Shown in pieces: positions 24,201-39,200 of a stretch of DNA of 64,000 bases. Source of the stretch: Amphiura filiformis. Its lineage: Eukaryota; Echinodermata; Ophiuroidea; Amphilepidida; Amphiuridae. The first letter of the stretch is position 1, and each line of letters starts with the position of its first letter. Made by a program: the position numbers and the translations under genes. Below the pieces are notes generated by a model. The model was not told the DNA's origin and ran no database searches. It saw only the letters and a program-made list of their open reading frames with translations. The stretch covers positions 7,487,432-7,551,431 of the forward strand of contig NC_092629.1 in the NCBI RefSeq assembly GCF_039555335.1, in the 5' to 3' direction.

Positions 24201-27200
24201 TCAGCTTCTAAATAATTATACAGTTCAGTTGAATGCATAAACATTACCACATTTACTACGGTGGTCAATGGCATGTCATGTCTTTGTTGTGACATGAACA
24301 GCACGTTATCATATTTCGGTAGCGTGACCTCACAAGAACGGTCAGCTAATTTACATATTAAATTGTCGAAAACGGCCAATCAGCGAGTAGAAAAGATATT
24401 GTTTGGGTCCTCACCTTTGTAAAGGCCATGACGTCGATTTATTTTATGCAAATCACATTTTTGGGAACTGCTGCAACTTTTTATTTTTATTTTTTAGGTC
24501 AACCATGAATGATCCTAGCGTTTAGGTCTAGGTCCGGGGACACTACAAATTTTTTTTTTTAATTTGGTACCGGGCAGGGTATTTCCTGCCGGTAATGTAA
24601 TCTCGGCGGGTACCGAATACCCGCCGAAAATGCCAGCCTTAGTGCTGAGGCTTGTGGATTAATGTCTCGAGAGGCGTTGTGCCTGTGCGTAGCGCACTAT
24701 AAATTACTGCACTTTTTTGTTTTTTTAGTCTTTGCACTTTACAATTAAGTATGTCTGACATTAATTTCTTTTCTATTCTTGTCTAACCTTGCAGCTGTAG
24801 CCAGCGCAGTTCGTACCAGTCTAGGACCCAGAGGTATGGATAAGATGATTCAGAGTGGCAACGGGGATGTGACAATTACAAACGATGGGGCTACTATACT
24901 CAAACAGATGCAGGTGCTGCACCCAGCAGCTAAAATGGTAAGAGGATGAGGATCGATGGAATAAGAATCCAGAAAAGTTGGGATATGAAATTTAGATATT
25001 GGCAACAAGGGAAAAAAATTACAGGGCTTTGTTTTGTGAAAAAGTAGAACGAAGTTGTGGCAAATTTTGTGTGAAGTGGGAACTACTTGCATTCAGCTGC
25101 ATATTTATTTTATTGAACCATAATGATAAATGTTTACCCTAACCCTTAACCCTAACCCTAAAGGTTAAAGAGCTATTGCGGGCCACTATGGTTGCAAAAA
25201 GAATTTTAACTCTTTTAGGGTCAGCTTAAAAGCTGACCAGCTAATAGTTGGAAAATGCTGGTACACTATTCTGGCATGCAAAAATGAGGTCTTGGGACAA
25301 TTTCAGCTTCAAAAAGTAGCTCAGTCAATCCGGTCATGAAAACAAGAGGCTAACAGGGAGATATTTCATGGTAACTGGCAAATAGAGCCTAGAGCCTGCT
25401 TAAGTTTTTCCCTTGGTTGACAAACTAGATGTTAGCTATTTAGAAGTTAAATTTGAACAGTTCTTTTTAAAATTTGTTCCAATGTGCAAATGATGTCATT
25501 CTAGATCCAACTCTGAACCAGCAGTGTGGATACTCCAAGGAACCTCTGATGCACATTGTCTTTCACACAAGAAATTTTTAATAGAATATTTAGTGGTGTT
25601 TGTGAACCTGTTGGATACAGAGTATTGCATCATGAGTAGTAGCAAAGTCAGATGATGTCATCAAAACAATTTAGTGAAAGTGTTTTTACAAAAAGGTTGG
25701 CTGGCAGCTCTGCTAGTATCATCACGAAACCTGCAAAATCTATACAGTTTTCAACAACTCTTCCTATACCTTTGAACAGGAGCCAACCGTTGTTAATCCG
25801 TGATGAATCCATAGTTCAGTAGCGTACGTGTTACGCATGAGCGCGTAAAATTCGTCATGCCTGGAACATACTGCGTAAACATAAACTCTCTTATGTTGGC
25901 GGTAGCAGCTAAATATTACCGCTTTATTCTTTAGTTTTATTGCTGATATCAACAGAGAAATACCGCAATCTTCTTATAAGGTTGAGTTGCAGTGACAAAC
26001 GTACATTCCGAATGAAATAATCATGTGAATTAGACATCTTTAGCTTGTTTCGTTGTTGAAAGGGTTTCAATCATGTTTCACTGTTGTTCATGACCGATTA
26101 ACAACTCGCGTCCGGCGCGTCTGCGTGTTAAAGCTGCCCTCGCGAAGTAAACCACTCAACATGATTGAATCCCTAAGTGATCTGTCAAATGTCAATCAGG
26201 GGTACTGTTAGATTTTAGAAGGAAGGTTAGGTTAACATTTTCCCATTTAAAAATGATTAGTCCCCAGACTAGAGATTAATGAACCTTACGTTGATAACCG
26301 CTTAATGTTAATTTTGTGCCCCAAAACCCAAACGCTTTAAAATTTCAAAGTATTTAGGGGCCTGAGCTTTCGATTCTAGCAGGATTCTAGCAAAGCTTTT
26401 TACAAGAATTTGATCCCATGGTGCAAGTTAGCATGAACCCTGTGGGTGTACTTGTATGTGATTTGGACACTCACTATGCTATTCAACTGCTTGCAGCACA
26501 AAAATGTTAACTGCTAAGGCTGCTTGGAGCACATTTAACTGCTAAGGTTAAAGAAAGACTGTTAACATCTTTGTGTGCCTTTTATTAGGCAAAAAAAAAA
26601 AATTGTTTTTCCTCCACAGCTTTGAAAGAGTACGTGCAGGCGAGCGGATTTTTTTTAATTTTAATTTTTTTTTAAATTTGGATTTGGCGTATTCCTGGAC
26701 CTAGCTAGAGCTAAATACTACAATCATTCATGGTGACTTAAAAAAACCACATTTTGTTTCTTTAATATGCAGTTAAAGTTATAATTTGTGTTCATGTCAT
26801 AATCTTTTAATGATTTCAAATCCAATGTATTTTGAAGTGACTAAAAATAATAGACTATGACATGAACATAGGTTATAACTTTGCATATTGAAGACACAAA
26901 ATGTTTTTGGGGGGCTTTTTTTACTTTCAACCATGAAAGATCTTAGTATTTAGCTCTAGCTAGGTCCAGAGATACTCCAAAAAAAAAAAAAAAATGAATT
27001 TTACTTATTTTTATATTTAAAATAATAGAAAAAAAATATTGGTCAGGCCTTAATCTGAGGAGCGGGCGGTGGAGGACAAACAAACAACTTTTTTTTTTTT
27101 TTTTTAGTCTCAGCACTCGGCAGTTAACCTTTTTGTGTTCCAAGCAATTATAATAGGTTTGCACAAGGTATTAGAGCAGTGCATGATTTCTGTTCTTTTG

Positions 27201-30200
27201 TAGTTGGTAGAGCTCTCCAAGGCACAGGATGTGGAGGCTGGCGATGGAACTACAAGCGTGGTGGTGTTGGCTGGTAGTCTGTTGGATGCTGCGTCTAAAT
27301 TATTAGCAAAAGGTAGGTTTCGACCAGAGAAAATATCTTACACTTCCCACAATGCATTTCTTCCCAGGTACTGATTTGCTATTGAGTGCAATATTGGTCA
27401 ATAGTGACAAAAATAATCTTGATTAACAGAGCTTATCCAGATCTTGCAATTGAGGTAGGTATTTTTTGGCCTATAGACACATGTTGCACTTCAGTAAATC
27501 AGTACAGGGAAGAAATGCATTATGGGAATCGTAATATATCTGCTCTTTGTTCTGACCAAAGACATGATAAGCAAGATGCCAAGTTGGCGGTGGGTAGTAC
27601 CCAAATAACCAAATTAATTGAGCGTTCATACCACAAAATATTGTTCCGAATATCCCCTTATCCCTCAACCGTCAAGATATTACTTGGTTCCAAATGGCAA
27701 AATGTTTACAATAAAACTATAATAATGACTAGATATGTTTAGTGCATGTGATGTAATACTAGATCCAACTCTGATGTCAATCTGACTAGAGATGAGTGTG
27801 GATACTCCAAGGAACCTCTGATGCACTTAACTGTATATCCTGAGAACTACAAAATGATTTTTTAAGAGTAACAAAGTTAAGTGTAACGCCAGTGGCTGAT
27901 TCAAATTGGTGCATTTACACGGTTGCGTCGCCAGCGTGGGGACAAATCGCTGTTCTACAAGTTTGTGTGGATACGTATACGCCACATGGGATTAGGTTAG
28001 CGCACACGATTCAAAGCTGCCCTGCAAAATGCAACTTGGCATTACTCTCAACTTGAGACAAGACAGACTGTATTTAAATTATTGGTTTGTGAAAATGAAC
28101 ATTTTATTAAAGTCTCTGGTAGTTACAAACTCAGAATGTGCATCTGTTGTCACCTGTGTTTAAGTACTATGATTGGCTGACTGACTTGCTGATTGACCAA
28201 ATGCATTGTTGGATCTTGTTTACCATACGCACGGCCCTAGGATGACATCAGATGCAACATTTCGAGTTCTCTGCCGCCATTACAATTATAACCATTTTTA
28301 ATTCACGGCAAGATAATTTGATACTGCTAAAATATACACTTACACAATTTGTTGTCATCATTATCATGTTGTAGGTATACATCCAACAACAATATCGGAG
28401 TCTTTCCAAGGTGCTTCAAATAAAGCGGTTGAGATCCTTACAGAAATGGCAAATCCAATAGACCTGTCCAACAGAGAAGCACTTCTACAGAGTGCTACCA
28501 CTTCACTATGCTCAAAGGTAAGGGTTAGGCCTGATTTACAGGCCGGCACCACTGTTTGGTTCAACAGAAAAGTGGTTTCATTATCAACTAAATTAGAACA
28601 TCGAGGGCGCTGTTTATTTTAAGCCTAATTAGCATATATAACCAGGTGGTAACGACGTAGGAACTGCCTGTTTGCTAAATAGGAGAAAAATCATAAATGA
28701 GATGGAGAACACAAGCAAATATCTAAATATGATGAAGAAAGTGAACAACAATAAGAAAATTTATGTTTTAATCAAAGTAGTTAGCACCCTCAAGCAAATT
28801 GGCTAAATGTGATAAAGCAAGTGAACAACATTAAGTCTATTTGTACAAAATAAAATTATTTGTGTTTTTCCGCAGGTTGTGTCACAGTACTCTGTTGGCC
28901 CCTATTGCAGTAGACGCTGTTCTCATGGCTCATTTCACACAATGCTTCATACAGTTTTAGTATCTTTTTTTTTTTTTTTTTCCGTAGGTTGTGTCACAGT
29001 ACTCAGGTTTGTTGGCTCCTATTGCAGTAGACGCTGTTCTTAAGGTGGTTGACCCACTTAAGGATGATAATGTGGATCTACAGGATATCAAGATTATCAA
29101 AAAGCTAGGGTAAGCTATTCCATAGTGCAAGGTTCCTTTTATGCGTTAACCATCGCATTTGCGTGCACGTTGTCAAGTGTGTGCATGGAACCTTGTGGAA
29201 ATAATACGTGCTGGACAGCTGATCTCCCCAAAGAGTACAGACTAAGATTTGCTTTGTGTAATGCCATGGTTATTGCCCCATATTGGTTTGTCATGTGTGG
29301 AGACCAAAATAGTGTACCTCTGCTATTTATCTGCAAAACCAGATAACAAACGATAGTGTGCCTCTTGAATGAAGTTTATCACGCTTAATTGGTGTAACGC
29401 TTGACTTGCACAATCTTAAAACAAGGATGTTCTTTAAATCGAAGAGTACCATGTATTATGGTACATGGTAATCCGGAGGTACACTAGTTTGCGTTCCACG
29501 AATGACAGAAAAGCATGGCAGAGTCAGTACTCTTATGGGCTTAATCTCTTTGGCTCTCCCACATGCAAAAAGAACAGCAAGCCAATTATTCTGACAGGTA
29601 AATTAAGTAATTCTTGGCTAACATACTATACCTGTTGCGTCCATGTAGCGTACTAAGCGTGTACTCAATGTAAGGTGCATGCATGCTTTCTTCTGTACTG
29701 TGCTATGTGCACATGTGTTTATCGCGGAGCCACTAGCGTTCCGAGTGTTCGAACTTGGCCAAGAATTATCTAATTTACCTGTAAATTGTTTTTGACAATG
29801 TGCAAATGATGTCATACTAGATCCAACTCTGAACCAGCAGTGTGGATACTCCAAGGAACCTCTGATGCACATTGTCTTTTACATAAGAAATTAAACCGCT
29901 TTAATTTAGGAATTTGATGTTTTTCTAATCATTGAGTCTACTCTCCCCCCCCCCCCCAAGTAGTATTTGCTTGTATATACTAAAGTAACAACTTGCTTGT
30001 TAGCATTTTAACTAACCCAGGTTATTGGGCTTGAATTAAGGTAGCTGTGTACTCTCAGATACGCATGTAGTAAAAGTGCCATAACTTTGTAATTATTCAC
30101 GCAAGACATGTAAAAGTATACATTTTTATAAAGGCAAGACATCAATGAATCTCAATATAAGTACAGTTTTGGTGTAAAAACAACAATTATGAAGAAAATC

Positions 30201-33200
30201 ACAAAAAAGTGAATTTTTGGCAATTTTTTTTCGGTACATCATAACAAAAAAACATTCTTTCCAAAAATTGTTGTTTTGCTTTTTTCTTAATCTTGAGGCA
30301 CCATTCCAAAAACCGTTTTTGTAGTTTTTTGATTTTGGCCTTATTTTTGGAGATATTGACCATATAAGGCATCAAAATGAACTTTTAAAAATTCACAACC
30401 GCCTATTTGCACAAAATGGTGCCTAAAATTGGAAATAGACCAAAATATAAAAAAATGAGAAAACCGTTTCTTAAGTCAATCATGCTTTTTATGATGAGCA
30501 TAATTGCTTTCCTATAGATGATGTATTTATTGAGTTATCGTAGTACCTAAATCGTCATTTTACCGAGAAAATGAACATTGAAATAAAAGGCCCTTGAAGT
30601 TTAAAGTGGTCACATTTTGCACTTTGATCGAAGCTTACAGGGGAATGCGGCAGTTCTCGTTTTTCTACCTTACATTACGTGAACATCGGGTAAATCCACA
30701 GCCCCTTGAGAAGTTTGGGCGAAATCTATTCATATCTTGATGTTTAGATCGGGGGAAAGAACTTAAAAAAATCACATTTTATCAGCTAAAACGGAGCCAT
30801 TTGACCGCTAGGTTTTTGTGAAATCAGTGCTTCCGTGGTGTTTCCAAAAGATGCGCCACGCATGCAGATAAGTGTCGCGTATGCGTAGCGTATCTGTGCG
30901 TTACCAAATTGCGCGATACGCAACGCGATGTGTTGTTGCGCGCGTGTACCTTGCTGGTACAACAAGGATTTTCTTTCCTTTTAAATTTCAAACACGAGTG
31001 GAATAGTGAAATAAAATCCTTAAAATATTGCAGTTGGAGTTTATAAATCTGGATTTTCATTCCTTGTATTTATAAAAAACATAACAAAGTACAAACATAT
31101 AAAAAAAACTCAATTTCGCGAAAGAAACGATGTCTAGAGTACACAGCCGCGTTAACACTCCCTGGCATATTATACCCTTGGTTAGTTGGCTTGGAATGAC
31201 CCATTTGTAACTCCGCCTCATTCTTCTGTTGTTTTTATCATGATTGAGGGTACATAAATATTACTAGTGATTAACGCAGCATTCCAGAGAGGCCCCATAA
31301 TTTCACTAGTTTTCATTATATTTTCACTATATCAGCGGCACTATTGAAGACACAGAGATGGTAGATGGTTTGGTGTTCACACAGAAGGCTGTTGGAGCGG
31401 GAGCACCTACCAAAGTGGAGAAGGCAAAAATTGGGCTTATCCAGTTCTGTATATCACCACCAAAAACTGATGTAAGTATACAAAAAAGGTATAAATGTTT
31501 GTTTGTTTGTTGTAACCCAAAACACCTGTCAACCCCATAAATTCCCCCAAATTCAAAATTCAGGGGGATGTCAGTTACAGCAAAATAAATTTTTTGAAGG
31601 CGTAACAAGCATCTGAACCAGTAAGATACTGTCTTGTTGGTTCAGGTAGATCGGTTATATTATTGGATCATTTTTACTTTTTTTAAACTATGCCCTTCTC
31701 GCGACTCTTTCTAGTACAACATTAGGAAATAATGAAATTATATTCCTTTTTGAAAGTTATTATACTTAATTCTCTGGGTTGATGAACACATTTTAATCTT
31801 CCCCAGAGTAGGCCTAGCCAGTGCACATAAACGTTGAAAACAATCCCAGTGTATCCGGCCTGATTCAAATCGGCGACCTTCGTTATTCTAGAACAATGCT
31901 CTAACCAACTGAGCTAAAGAGGCACGTTGGAGAAGAGCAGAAGATATAAATCTCTAGGTATTAGGTTCGAATTCCTTTTTGTCCAAAAATCTAAGTAGAT
32001 ATTTCTTGTGCAAGTGATGTTAACCTAGATCCATCAGATAACCTATGAAGAACAATTATAACGAGCTTTCATTTGACTGATGCACAAGTTGTCATCTTCT
32101 CTACATTTACCTGGGTGGAGAGAGTTGTAATTTATTCTAGAGATCAGAGCCTCTAACCATTTTCTGCAGTACAAAAATGTGTGCAGTGCTGCGAAATTTG
32201 CCCTTTTCCCTGCAATTTGAATTTTCTCTGTAGTTTGTTAGTCTTGTGCCAAATTTCAGCAAATAAATATGATTTACTGCATGTGAAGAATTCAGATGCA
32301 AAAAATGATGCCATTTTCACACTTGAGTTGAGACCACCAACGTGCCCTAAAATAATAGACAAGATAAGAGTGGCATCAATGAAAAACCTGAAAAAAAGAT
32401 GTAGGGTAACATGCACGGTGCAACAAACTCCATGCGTGCAGATAATGATATTTTATATCTGGCAAAGAATAACCAATTAAAATGTGACCAAAATCATATT
32501 AATATATGAAGGCTTTATTGTATTTCATGTTCTGCAAAATGTATTTTATCGTCTACAAGCCACTCCCTGTAGCCAATCTGGATGCTTTGGCACTCACTGG
32601 TTTTCAAGAGAGAAAATGTGATCAAAACTTTCCAGAACAGATTGTTTTTTGTTTTTTTTGGTCTTCTCTGTCATTCCGAATCTAAATAAAACATAGTGGT
32701 GTTAGTGGATGACTCATAAGTTTGTATTCATTAAGAATTTCTTTTCCAAGTTCTACATTAAAGAAGAACTCAAATTAAAATTAAAAGATACCTCTTGGGG
32801 CCTCAGACTCATTGTGACCTAATTCTGCGAGAATCAATTGATTATCCCGAAATCGGAAGAATTATGTACGCTTCACAAGAGCGTAGTCATTACGGCCGGG
32901 GTGAAAGCTCTGGGGTTCTAGATGCTCACTGGTGCAATCCGAGCCTTATTTATGACCAATATTTTAGAAATATCAGGCCTTGTTTTTTTTAAATTTCCAG
33001 AAGTGCTAAAAATAAAATTGAAAGAAACATTTTTTTCCAATATTGCAAAATAAAGGTAGTTACAGACCTTAAATTACCTGTTAGCAATTTTTTTAAATAT
33101 TCTGATTCAGGTATCTTTTGCCAGCGCTAATCGATTCGGTGATTCATGTCCAAATCGTGCCCCTGCCTCTTTTGGTCCAAATATTTCTTGTCCAAGTGAT

Positions 33201-36200
33201 GTTAACCTAGATCCATCAGATAACATTATGAAGAACCAATCATAACGAGCTTTAATTTGAAAAAGCGTTGACGTCACTACCGAACTTGAGGTGAACCAAG
33301 GAATAACTGCTTATTCGCTAGGTTACCCATATAAGAACTCGGGGAGCTGATGCTGGGTGTGTTTCTTCTGCAAGTCACTGATTGTTGCTGACTGCTGTGG
33401 AGTGTCTTTGGCCAGAGTGGTCAGCAAATTCCTGTAAAGTGTGCTTAGGCTTGTGGGTTTATGCCTGTGCTTAGCACACTTTCCCAAGTTTCTAGTCATG
33501 CTTATGGGAATAAGTCACATTTTTAAACAAAAAAGTTCCTTTTTCGGTCCGATAAATAAGAAGATATTTCTTGTGCAAGTGATGTTAACCTAGATCCATC
33601 AGATAACATATGAAGAACCAATTATAACGAGCTTTATTTTGACTGATGCACAAGTAGTCTCTTTCACTACAAGTTACCTTCCCAGTTCCTTGGTACCCAT
33701 TTTTTTTCCTGAGTGGAGAGAGGCAAACTACAGGATTCCTGTAGACAGTGTGCCTGTGCTGTACTGCTAGTTTTCAGCTACTGCTACTTCAGTTACCATT
33801 ACCAATGATGTTCTATGTTGTTAGTAATTCACAAGGTGGCTTAGCCAAGGTTCTGACCCATGACATGTCCTAAATTATTTCATGTATTCTTTATTTAGCA
33901 GCAATAAGTAAACTTTAAAACATCAAAGTTTGATATGATGGATAAAACTCCCTGTATTTGTATTTACAGCCTGTCTAAAAAAAATTGTGCAAGTGAAAAG
34001 CGCCCTCTTTGGCAATTAGAAAATACAGTTGTGACATATGCTTACATCAACGTCACGGGCGTAGTCTTAGCTCTCAAATGCCGTTTAGTCTGTTCAATTT
34101 GCTTGTTTTAATCTCGAGATATGCTTTCTTAACAACGAAAGGGTAAAATCGCAATTGTGCCACTTTTACTACAGGGAAATCAATGATAGCATCAAGTTTA
34201 TCAAGAGTTCCTTCGTGAAATCAAAAGAATGCATCAATTACACAACAATACAAAATTGTTTATACTGTTTTATCATGATAAAGGTATAATGATTCTCTTT
34301 TTCCACTTACGACAAATTAAACGATAAATAAATATTTCACATTCTGCTGTAAAATTAAATGCATGTGCATGTCAATGATTTTATCATGGTAAATACTGTT
34401 CTTTTTGTCATTCAAGACATGTTAAAAGACCAACAAATATTGCACACTTAAAGGTTAATGAACTTTGACAAGTTCATGAAATTTGACAAATTAATGAAAT
34501 TAGACAATATAATGCACGCGCGACAATGTTGATGCGTCTAATACACGAGCCCCGAAAGGGGGAGTGCATTAGACGCATCAACATCAGCTATCATTGATTT
34601 ACTATTCCCTAGTAAAAGTGGCACAATTGTGATTTTACCCTTTCATTGTTAACTAAATATATCTCGAGATTGAAAAGAGCAAATTGAACAGAACAAACAG
34701 CATTTGAGAGCTAAGACTGTGCCCCTGACGGTGATGTAAGCATAATGTCACAACAGTATTTTCTAATTGCCATAGAGGGCGCTTTTCACTTGCACAATTT
34801 TTTTTGAGATGGCTGTATTTTGGCAATTGTGTTGCAAACAAGCTAGATCAGTGCCCAGTCTCATCCGAAACATTTTGTCAACTTGCCTATTAAGCCAGTT
34901 ACTAGATCGCAGCTTGCCTGTCAGCATTTTGAGTAGCCTAGGTTATATTCTGTAATTCTGTATTGTGGGATTTTTCGCTGCCCTAATTTGCGATTTTATC
35001 CACTCTGGACAGTGTAGTGGACGTTCAATTCACGCTTCCAAATACATTCACTTTAAGTACCATGTGTAATATTTTTGTGGGGTTAAAAATTTGCAGCTGC
35101 CTGCTGGACCTTTAAAGGTGCAAAAACATACAGCATGGGTTAATGCCCGATTTGCAAGCTTAAAAGTAGGCCTAAGTAGATACTTCTTGTGCAAGTGATG
35201 TTAACCTAGATCCATCAGATAACACATGAAGAACCAATTATAACGAGCTTTAATTTGACTGATGCACAAGTCGTCTCTTTCACAACAAGTTTTGTTGAAC
35301 CTTTCCAGTATGTTTGTAGCTAAATGTTTTTACGGGGTGGCGATGCAATATGCACTACAGGATTCCTGGATACAAGCTGAAATTTGTGTAGCAGGTTGTC
35401 AAAAATGGGGAGCATTTTGCTCTGTTACACCAGGTAAATCGAACGCTGGCTATAGCAATAGCTATTGGAACTGACTGAACCCCCAGAAGGGGCAGAGGTC
35501 TGGTTTATCTTTTCAGGGTCAAATGTTGAAAGGCAGTTTTGGCAAAAATGACTGGCACTTGTCAAATCCTAGCTAATATCGTACACTGCACAGCAACAGC
35601 ACTTGATAGAAAATATTGTCTATTCTCACCAAATTTGATTCAAATCCTGGATACTGTAAAGCAGGAAATTTTTGTGGGGTTTAATTTTTGCACTTTTCAG
35701 CGGTCAAACAGGCAGTAACGAATTTTAACGCCACAAAATATTTATTACACATAGTACTTAATGTGAATAGATGTGGAAATGTGAATTAAACACCCACTAA
35801 ACTGTCGAGAAGTGATAAAATCTTGTAAAATTAACCCCGCGAAAATTCCACACTATACAGTAATTATTATTTTTGACATCTTTTGTCTTATTGTAGATGG
35901 ATAATCAAATCGTAGTGTCAGACTATTCTCAGATGGACAGGGTACTGAGGGAGGAGAGAGTCTACATTCTAGAGAGAGTCAAGAAGATCAAGAAGGCCGG
36001 TTGCAATGTGCTTTTAGTTCAGAAATCTATTCTAAGGTATGTACTGATTCCAGGGGTCGAAATAAGATTGGTGAGAATGTGACCCAGTAATGGCCGAATG
36101 AATTCTGACCATCACTTGGCTTGTTGAATTTGTCTATTGTTAGACTTACATTATTTTATCTCATATGTAAACAGACACAATCACAAGGAATTACAACTGT

Positions 36201-39200
36201 AGCGTAGTCATTCAAATGAAACTAATGTGCTGTTTTTGGTGGTGCATATGATGTAATACTAGATCCAACTCCGATGTCAATCTCTCAACTAGAGATATGT
36301 CAGTGTGGATACTCCAAGGAACCTCTGATGCACTGCTGCTTTATACTGCACACAAAAAGGTCTCAAAATATGCAGAACAAAATTATCCTTCTACGCGACC
36401 ACTTGTAATTTAGTTTTGGTGTCTTTAAGAAATGGCTTTTGTTCGCAGTATACATATATTTCATTAAACAGATTAAATATCATTAGTTCAAGCTGTGTGA
36501 TAGCATGAAAATCCAATGTCCGAAACTCAAGCTCTAACTCGCTTTGTTTTTTCTTTTCCCTACAGAGATGCTCTCAATGACTTAGCGGAACATTTCCTAA
36601 CCAAAATGAAGATTATGGTCATCAAAGATATCGAAAGACAAGATATTGAGTTCATTTGCAAGGTGAGAGCCGTTTGACAGAAGTTGCTTGATAGTATCAA
36701 GCGATTAGAACCAGAACTGGCCATTGGGTCGGTAGGTCGATCCTTTTTTTTTTTTCATGGACTCTTCCTCGATTTTTCCTCCATTTTGAAAAGGCTAGTA
36801 TTGACAAATGCTTGATCATTTTATGGTAAAATTTTTTTGTTTTTGGACTGGATTTAAATGGAAATACTTTTTGTTTTCAATCAAATATGCATTTAATAAA
36901 TAAAATGAGTGAATAACAAATGTAAAAGTCCTTGATTCTGTCCAAACTTAAGGGGGTACTACACCCCTCAATAAATTTGTGACTATTTTTGCATTTTTTT
37001 CAAAAACTAATAACACGCTGGTAACAAAAGTTATGTATATTATAGGGCAAGGAATCCAAGTACTACACTGAAATATCAGTGACCCAAGACAAGCGGTTCG
37101 ATACTTATGATAGAAAATGAGGTACCGCTAGGATGTACCTCATTTCCTATCATATTTACTGAACCGCTTGTCTTGAGTCACTGAAATTTCAGTGTAGTAA
37201 TTGGATCCCTTGCCCCAATAATATACATAACTTTTGTTGCCAGTGTGTTATTAATTTTTGAGAAAAATGCAAAAATAGTCACAAATTTACCACAGGGGTG
37301 TAGTACCCCCTTAAGGTTTCTTCTATAATGTGATTGAAAAAAACAAACAAACAAAAAAACCGACCAAAGATATCCAATTTTTGGGGTCGGTCGGTTGAGG
37401 GCAGCCTTACTAAAAGTGATATTTGAAGTAAAAAAATCAGAAATTCTGGGAAAAACTCTTGAATTTCCAATTTTTCTAGATCTAATTTTAAACTGTGCAA
37501 AACAAAATGTCAGTACGATAGAAGTCAAATGACTGTTACCTTTAGCTTCCTTTTTCATTCAAAAATTATAAGGGTATTTATTAGAGGAGAGAATCTATAG
37601 CAGTAAGAAGAGCATTTCTTAGAAGCAAATTTTCACTGAAAAAAGCTTAAAAATTAGGATGAAAATTGCAAAGTATGACTCACTTCTGGTGGTTTTCAAT
37701 TATAGCATCGCCGCCCTTGAAACAGCATATTACTGCAGTAAATACTATGAAATTACATCTGTAAAATGTTAGCGATCACTGAAAACAAACTTACTCCTGT
37801 TTCACATTTATTTGCCACCCAGTCTTTAGGCTGTAAACCAATTGCCAGTGTGGACCACTTTAAGCCCGAAATGTTGGCAACGGCAGAAAATGTAGAGACC
37901 GTCATCACAGGAACAAGCAAGGTGGTCAAGGTGACAGGTGCCGCCACGCCTGGCAAAACCGTGTCGGTGTTGATCCGCGGCTCCAACAAGCTGGTCCTTG
38001 AGGAGGCAGACCGTTCTATCCATGATGCGTTGTGTGTCATCAGATGTTTAGTCAAACAAAAGTAAGTTGCCCTGCATTTGTGGGAGTGGTAAATATTAAA
38101 ATACATTAACTTATTTTATCTGGCCATGATGGGAACGAGCATTGGTCAGATTAGGGACAAATCTGGAGAAGTGAATTATGTGTAATGTTTTAAGTTGAAA
38201 TACATTAATTTTAACTTAAAAAAAAGAAATTAGCTGTTTTGAACATGTTAACCCTCACCGCCAAGGGCCTTTTGGCGACAGGAAGGGAAAGAAGGAAGGA
38301 ATAAAGAGAGAAAACAAAGAAAGAAGTTGTTTGCTCTGGGTGGGATTAGAACCCGAGACCCCTCGCATACCAAGCAGTGGGTCGGCGACACTTTGCCACG
38401 GTTGTTGGGCTTCGCTGGCCAGCAAAACCGTGCCTATATATCACTTAGGGACCGATCGTTATTTACGCCAGGGGGGGAATGGGTGTTTTGGCAAAAATAT
38501 CGACAAAAAATTTCGCGTTCCCCCCTCGCGTCCGCTCAAAATTTTCGCGTTCCCCCTTGTTTTCCCAATTTTCTCCATTTAAAATTTAACAATCCCCCCT
38601 CCTGGTTCAACTAAAAATTTCAGGTTCCCCCTCAAGACCACAAAAAATTTCGTGTTCCCCCTAAATTTACCCATTCCCCCCTGCCATAAATGTTATGATG
38701 AAAAAATTATGTTTTGAAAAAGATGATATCAATTTATGATTTTCTGCTAAAATTTTGTTATTTTTCATTTTTCAACACCTTCATGACTATTATTGGTCGT
38801 ACAGTAAATTTGTATTTGCAGACATCGGCCTCGTCCACTAGCGTTGGGACACAGTTATTTAACGTCAAGTTGGAATTTCAGCGCTATCTGTTCAATCTCA
38901 CAAAAACCCCTTTTCTACAGGTGGATGGACCTTTCAAGTAGGTTCGGTCAGTCAGGCATTTTTTTTACATTTACCGTATCGTTTTCTCAATTAACACCAT
39001 AGAGCTCTGATCGCTGGCGGTGGAGCGCCTGAAATTGAGGTATCCCTGAGAATGATGGAGTACGCTAGAGGTCTCACAGGCATGGAAGCCTACTGCTACA
39101 GGGCGTTTGCAGAGGCGTTGGAGGTCATTCCGTCAACGTTAGCTGAAAACGCTGGTCTCAATCCCATATCAGTGGTTACGGAGCTGAGGAACAGGCATGC

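Noticed and set aside
27741..27827. Hammerhead or other ribozyme reading of the 80-nt elements because of CTGATG
   Set aside because: The GAAA box and stem order needed for a hammerhead are missing, while C/D box order, guide and terminal stem fit a snoRNA.
31855..31926. Functional tRNA gene on minus
   Set aside because: A box is good but the acceptor arms do not pair and the B box is degraded; SINE or relic.
37178..37558. 126-codon minus frame
   Set aside because: Spans the end of a foldback MITE and intron sequence of CCT4.
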